The notes under the pieces were generated by a model, which was not told the origin of the DNA, did not search any database, and saw only the letters and a list, made by a program, of their open reading frames with translations. The position numbers were made by a program, and so were the translations under genes. Shown piece by piece: positions 60,796 to 64,000 of a DNA stretch of 64,000 bases. The stretch is from Branchiostoma floridae (taxonomy: Eukaryota > Chordata > Leptocardii > Amphioxiformes > Branchiostomatidae), in contig NC_049982.1 of NCBI RefSeq assembly GCF_000003815.2, positions 12,179,183 through 12,243,182 of the forward strand, in the 5' to 3' direction. The stretch's first letter is position 1. The number at the start of each line of letters is the position of its first letter.

Positions 60796-61848
60796 GCTAC
60801 AGATAGAGTATGCACATTTCATTCAAATAAGCGTGGGAAATGCAGTCATTCATGTAGAAAGTATTGAACTGATGTGAAACAGATGTTTATTGCGACACAA
60901 TGATGACAATCTCTTACCAATCTTGCTTTGGTAAGAAACAATATACAAGAAGCTTCATCTTTGTTAGAATGATGTTCTGCATGGTGATTTTACAATGACA
61001 ATGATGTTCTAAGTGTTAAGTATTCTCCAAAGTGTGCTTAAGCATGTCCTTTATTTGCTGTATAGTATGTCAGCTTTTTCAATTGACTAGATTGTATATC
61101 TGTTGAGAGATAAATACAATACAGAATATCGTATTTACCATTTAGGGAATACGCATTTAGTATGATTAGTCAATATATTCTAGGGTGATATACAGTATGC
61201 AACATACACCAAAATGCTGCATATTAATGTGAGGAAGTTTTTTTTATATTACCACGATCTAGAATGTTACTGGAGTATCTCTTTTCCTATATGTTTGGTG
61301 CTGTCAGACTGAGCTTTGAAAGCACATCTACAAAATATACATGTTTAATTCACCTTGGCAGGCAAATAGAAGGTTTATATCCAGCAATCTCTATGGACTT
61401 TTTTGTCTCCACTGTTTACTTTAAGAATTTTTGTTCTTTGGAGCCTCTGCTGTATTTGTCTGATATGGGATGGATAAAGAAAGTTAGGCTGTAACTTGTT
61501 CATCTGTTGCGCAGTATTTATATGGATTGTGCCACATTAGTTATTCATCAGAGTTGTCAGTAAATTGATACCACAGTAGTATTTTTTCACTGACACCACA
61601 TAGTCTTTTGTTTATTACTGTACCAATAAACAATAACCAATGGAGCTTTGAAACTTGTTCTTGCTGCTACCACAACAGCAATAGAAGTACATGTCAACCT
61701 GAAACTTAGATTAAGTCATAATTGTATTTACTGCATGTAACAGTATATTCATCCTCTATATCTTTCTTGCAAAAAAAAAAAAGACTAAAATGCTATGAAA
61801 AGTCTGTTCCTGATTGTAAGGTAAGGTAAGTCAAACCATTGCCTGAGA
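60796..61848. other. Convergent 3' UTR / intergenic spacer
   Basis: AT-rich, no exons. It probably contains the 3' UTR of IGFBP-type copy 2 and the 3' end of the minus-strand gene that stops at 61849. AATAAA lies at 61626 on the plus strand. Confidence 0.55.
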
Positions 61849-63781
61849 CTACTTAATCTTTTTCTTGGCCACAAGTTTTGGTTTCTTCCCAGGTGGGTCT
61901 TCCCTATCCTGCCCTTCCCCCGAGTCCTTTTCCAAAGCCCTCTTGTCAGTAGAGGCTGAAGGGATCCTCTCCACGGAGATCACCCCTGGAGTCTGTTTCA
62001 TGATCCTCTCGATGGAGATCACACCTACAGCAGAGCCACGGGTCTCTGAGGGGGATGCACAATAGGGGTATTTTATACATGTTGATTTGACTACATGGAT
62101 GACACCCTATGAGGAAATCAAGAAATTTAAAAAAAAAAAACTTTTTTTCTACTTGATTTTGGACAGATGAGGACAATGTGGCACTGCACTCAAGTTTTGT
62201 AACTTATATTAACAGTGCCACATACAGGGTCCTTTACCTCCCCGACCGAAGTCAGGTACCCATTTTTACACCTGGGTGAAGTGAGGAAGGTCGTGTAAAG
62301 TGCTTTTCCCAAGGTCACAACATCGGGGGCACAGTGGGGATTGAACTCATGACCTCTAGATTCCGAGCCGAACGGGCTTACAGTGCACTACGCCTGACGC
62401 CACAGGCACAAAAACTTGCTATCTAGTAGTAGGCTATCTTACCAGTGTACCACTTCAGCAGCATAACACAGTGGACTACAACTACCAGTCCTGAGTATTT
62501 TCAAAGTCTACATGAAGACACTCACCTGCATGAAGTAACGCAGACCTACAGTTGATGGATACAGCATCCTTAGCCTGGGCCTGGTTCATCCCAAACAGCA
62601 CTCCTCTGGTCATGGCGTCAAGGACATTTTCCAAGATTGTTTTAAAGAAAGTGGTTTATGTTACCCTTTGATAAAATTATTTATTGTATTGTTCATACAT
62701 AAAAGCAAGCTTGCAGTTACACACATGACTGTACACTACAGCAATTTCCATATTCACATCTGTAACAAAACAGACAAAATGAAAACTCTTTTTACCATAT
62801 CTATGTATGCTGCTTACAACTGGAAGGATACAAGTTGGCTACATCATGAGGACCTCTTAGCTCTATAGCCTGAAACAGAAGTTATCTTCCTGATGAGACA
62901 AACTGGCACTAAAACATTACATAAGTTCAAGTTCGCAAAAAAACGGAAAAGAGTCTCTCAGGAGGCTGAGTAGTTTAACATCTGTTGTACAAGCTCACAA
63001 GAAGTTGACAGAAAACGTGAAGATGTAGAAATGGCAGGGCCAGGACTCGAACCCGGGTCTCTGGTAAATGCAACCAGTGCTCTACCAACTGAGCTACCCT
63101 GCCTTGTTGGCACAGATTCACATAAAGGCATTGCAGAAAAGTTACAAGTGATGGAAATATGTTGAAGGAACAAGCCATAGTTTTGATCTAGTTTTTACAT
63201 AAGACATTAGCCAAACTGTGATGAGAAAAAAGAACAGTCATTGCAGAATACAAGACAGAGTACAAAACAGTTAATGATGGAATTCCTATCTGACAACATA
63301 TCATACTATTAGCATACTGCCTAACATTCACAACTATTCACAGTCTGTCACAATTGAATAGAGAGGCGTGTACTGAGGACTGTCAACAGTGTCACATGCT
63401 CTACTGGAGGCAGCAGGTTCGATGAAGGAGGGCCTTAGAGAAAGTCCAATCTTTATTCCAGTGCAAAAACAACAGTTGTTTTTGCACTGGAATAAAGATT
63501 GGACTTTCTCTATGAACACAGTGCACAGAATTCACTTGATAACCAAACACATTTGGAATTGCAATATAGTCTTACCCACAACCTGGAGAGGTACATAGAA
63601 TCATTACCTAATAGAAGAAATTGCAGAATCAAATATATAAATGTTTCTGAAGGATGACTTACATTCTGAAAATTGCAAAACCTTGTATTAAAACTATTGA
63701 TACTTTTGGGTGCTTATTGATGTATATAAATTGTGTTCATTGAAATCTGACCTTTTCAGCTTGGCTGGAAAGGACAATGTT
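61849..63781 (-). CDS. Unrecognised gene, C-terminal exons (partial)
   Basis: Three minus-strand exons fit by splice sites and phase: 63781-63752 (30 nt, acceptor CCTCTACAG), 62605-62526 (donor GTGAGT) and 62045-61849 (stop TAG). They encode GVLFGMNQAQAKDAVSIN and the following ETRGSAVGVISIERI. The 3' part has two near-identical motifs, GVISIERI and GVISVERI, 13 residues apart, then a charged tail ending KKPKLVAKKKIK, a likely nuclear localisation signal. I do not recognise the family. The 5' part lies beyond the right edge. The 62605 acceptor is weak; the small 30-nt exon is supported mainly by phase. The introns hold a SINE and a tRNA-like sequence. Confidence 0.5.
62195..62405 (-). mobile_element. 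tRNA-derived SINE-like repeat
   Basis: Read on minus, a B-box-like GAGTTCAATCC is followed by a body of the type TGACCTTGGGAAAAGCACTT and ACCCAGGTGTAAAAATGGGT, a layout seen in tRNA-headed SINEs of many animals. The A box is degenerate. No clear tail or target duplication is seen. Confidence 0.5.
63032..63103 (-). tRNA. tRNA-like sequence, possibly pseudogene
   Basis: Minus strand folds as a 71-nt cloverleaf plus discriminator A: acceptor GGCAGGG/CCCTGCC, D stem GCTC/GAGC, anticodon stem CTGGT/ACCAG, T stem CCGGG/CCTGG. A box (TAGCTCAGTTGG) and B box (GGTTCGAGTCC) are both intact. But the anticodon loop is TGCATTT: position 33 is G instead of the near-universal T, giving nominal anticodon CAT. 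It may be a pseudogene, a tRNA-derived repeat head, or an atypical functional gene. Confidence 0.55.
63436..63512. repeat. Perfect 37-bp palindrome with 3-nt loop
   Basis: Arms 63436-63472 and 63476-63512 are exact reverse complements separated by CAG. No terminal repeats or target duplication are seen. Could be a snap-back insertion, a fold-back of recent origin or an assembly artefact. Confidence 0.95.
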
Positions 63782-64000
63782 CTGTAGAGGGGACAAAAAA
63801 AATATGTCTATCATATATACTTGAATCCTAGGACATCATTTCAAACAGGTAGGAATATCTATACCAAGCATTTGTTTTATGTTCAAGTACAAAGACACGT
63901 ACACACAAACACACAGACAAACACACATATATGCATCAAGCGCTACATATTTAAATCTAAAGATCTACAATGAACATGTTTGTCTGGTTAACCCCTGGAT

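Noticed and set aside
60578-60877. Overlapping Met/Arg/Lys-rich frame in the acidic exon
   Set aside because: It is a shadow of the GAT/GAA/GAG-rich coding exon in another frame.

Overview
This window is animal nuclear DNA. Protein genes are split by GT-AG introns, a eukaryotic tRNA-His is present, and interspersed and tandem repeats fill the introns. The gene content (a tandem IGFBP7-type secreted pair, a fibrinogen-related lectin, an invertebrate-style BHMT-like enzyme, a V-ATPase B subunit) and the compact introns suggest an invertebrate deuterostome, most likely a lancelet (Branchiostoma). The organism assignment is inference. There is one 100-base assembly gap (15807-15906).

Layout. (1) 1-18.6 kb: no coding exon I can support, with a more CpG-rich stretch at about 9.7-12.8 kb. 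(2) 18.7-20.3 kb: tRNA-His(GTG) on minus, then a two-exon calcineurin-like metallophosphoesterase on plus. (3) 22.4-29.3 kb, minus: V-type H+-ATPase subunit B, reconstructed over 13 exons in a consistent phase, with two alternative terminal coding exons. (4) 30.2-40.6 kb, plus: a nine-exon DEK_C plus SWIB chromatin/transcription protein, head-to-head with the V-ATPase gene. A complete seven-exon BHMT-like homocysteine S-methyltransferase gene lies inside its third intron on the opposite strand. (5) 43.7-45.2 kb, minus: a two-exon secreted coiled-coil/fibrinogen-domain protein. (6) 48.0-54.6 and 56.3-60.8 kb, plus: two tandem secreted IGFBP-Kazal-Ig proteins; a LINE fragment and a MITE sit in one intron of the first, a TA-flanked MITE in an intron of the second. 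(7) 61.8-63.8 kb, minus: the last exons of an unrecognised nuclear-looking protein, with a SINE and a tRNA-like sequence in its introns.

The genes do not form a pathway. They are neighbouring housekeeping genes (V-ATPase, phosphoesterase, SWIB, BHMT-like) and secreted proteins (fibrinogen-related, IGFBP7-like). The most notable structures are the duplicated V-ATPase terminal exons, a five-copy tandem repeat that multiplies a V-ATPase splice acceptor plus exon edge (one copy makes a potential 18-nt in-frame microexon), several near-perfect fold-back hairpins (some carrying a recurring ACCAAGGAGGTT motif), and a miRNA-precursor-like hairpin that pairs fully with wobbles on the minus strand only. 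Exon boundaries below were deduced by hand from splice sites, reading phase and family alignment from memory; no search was run.
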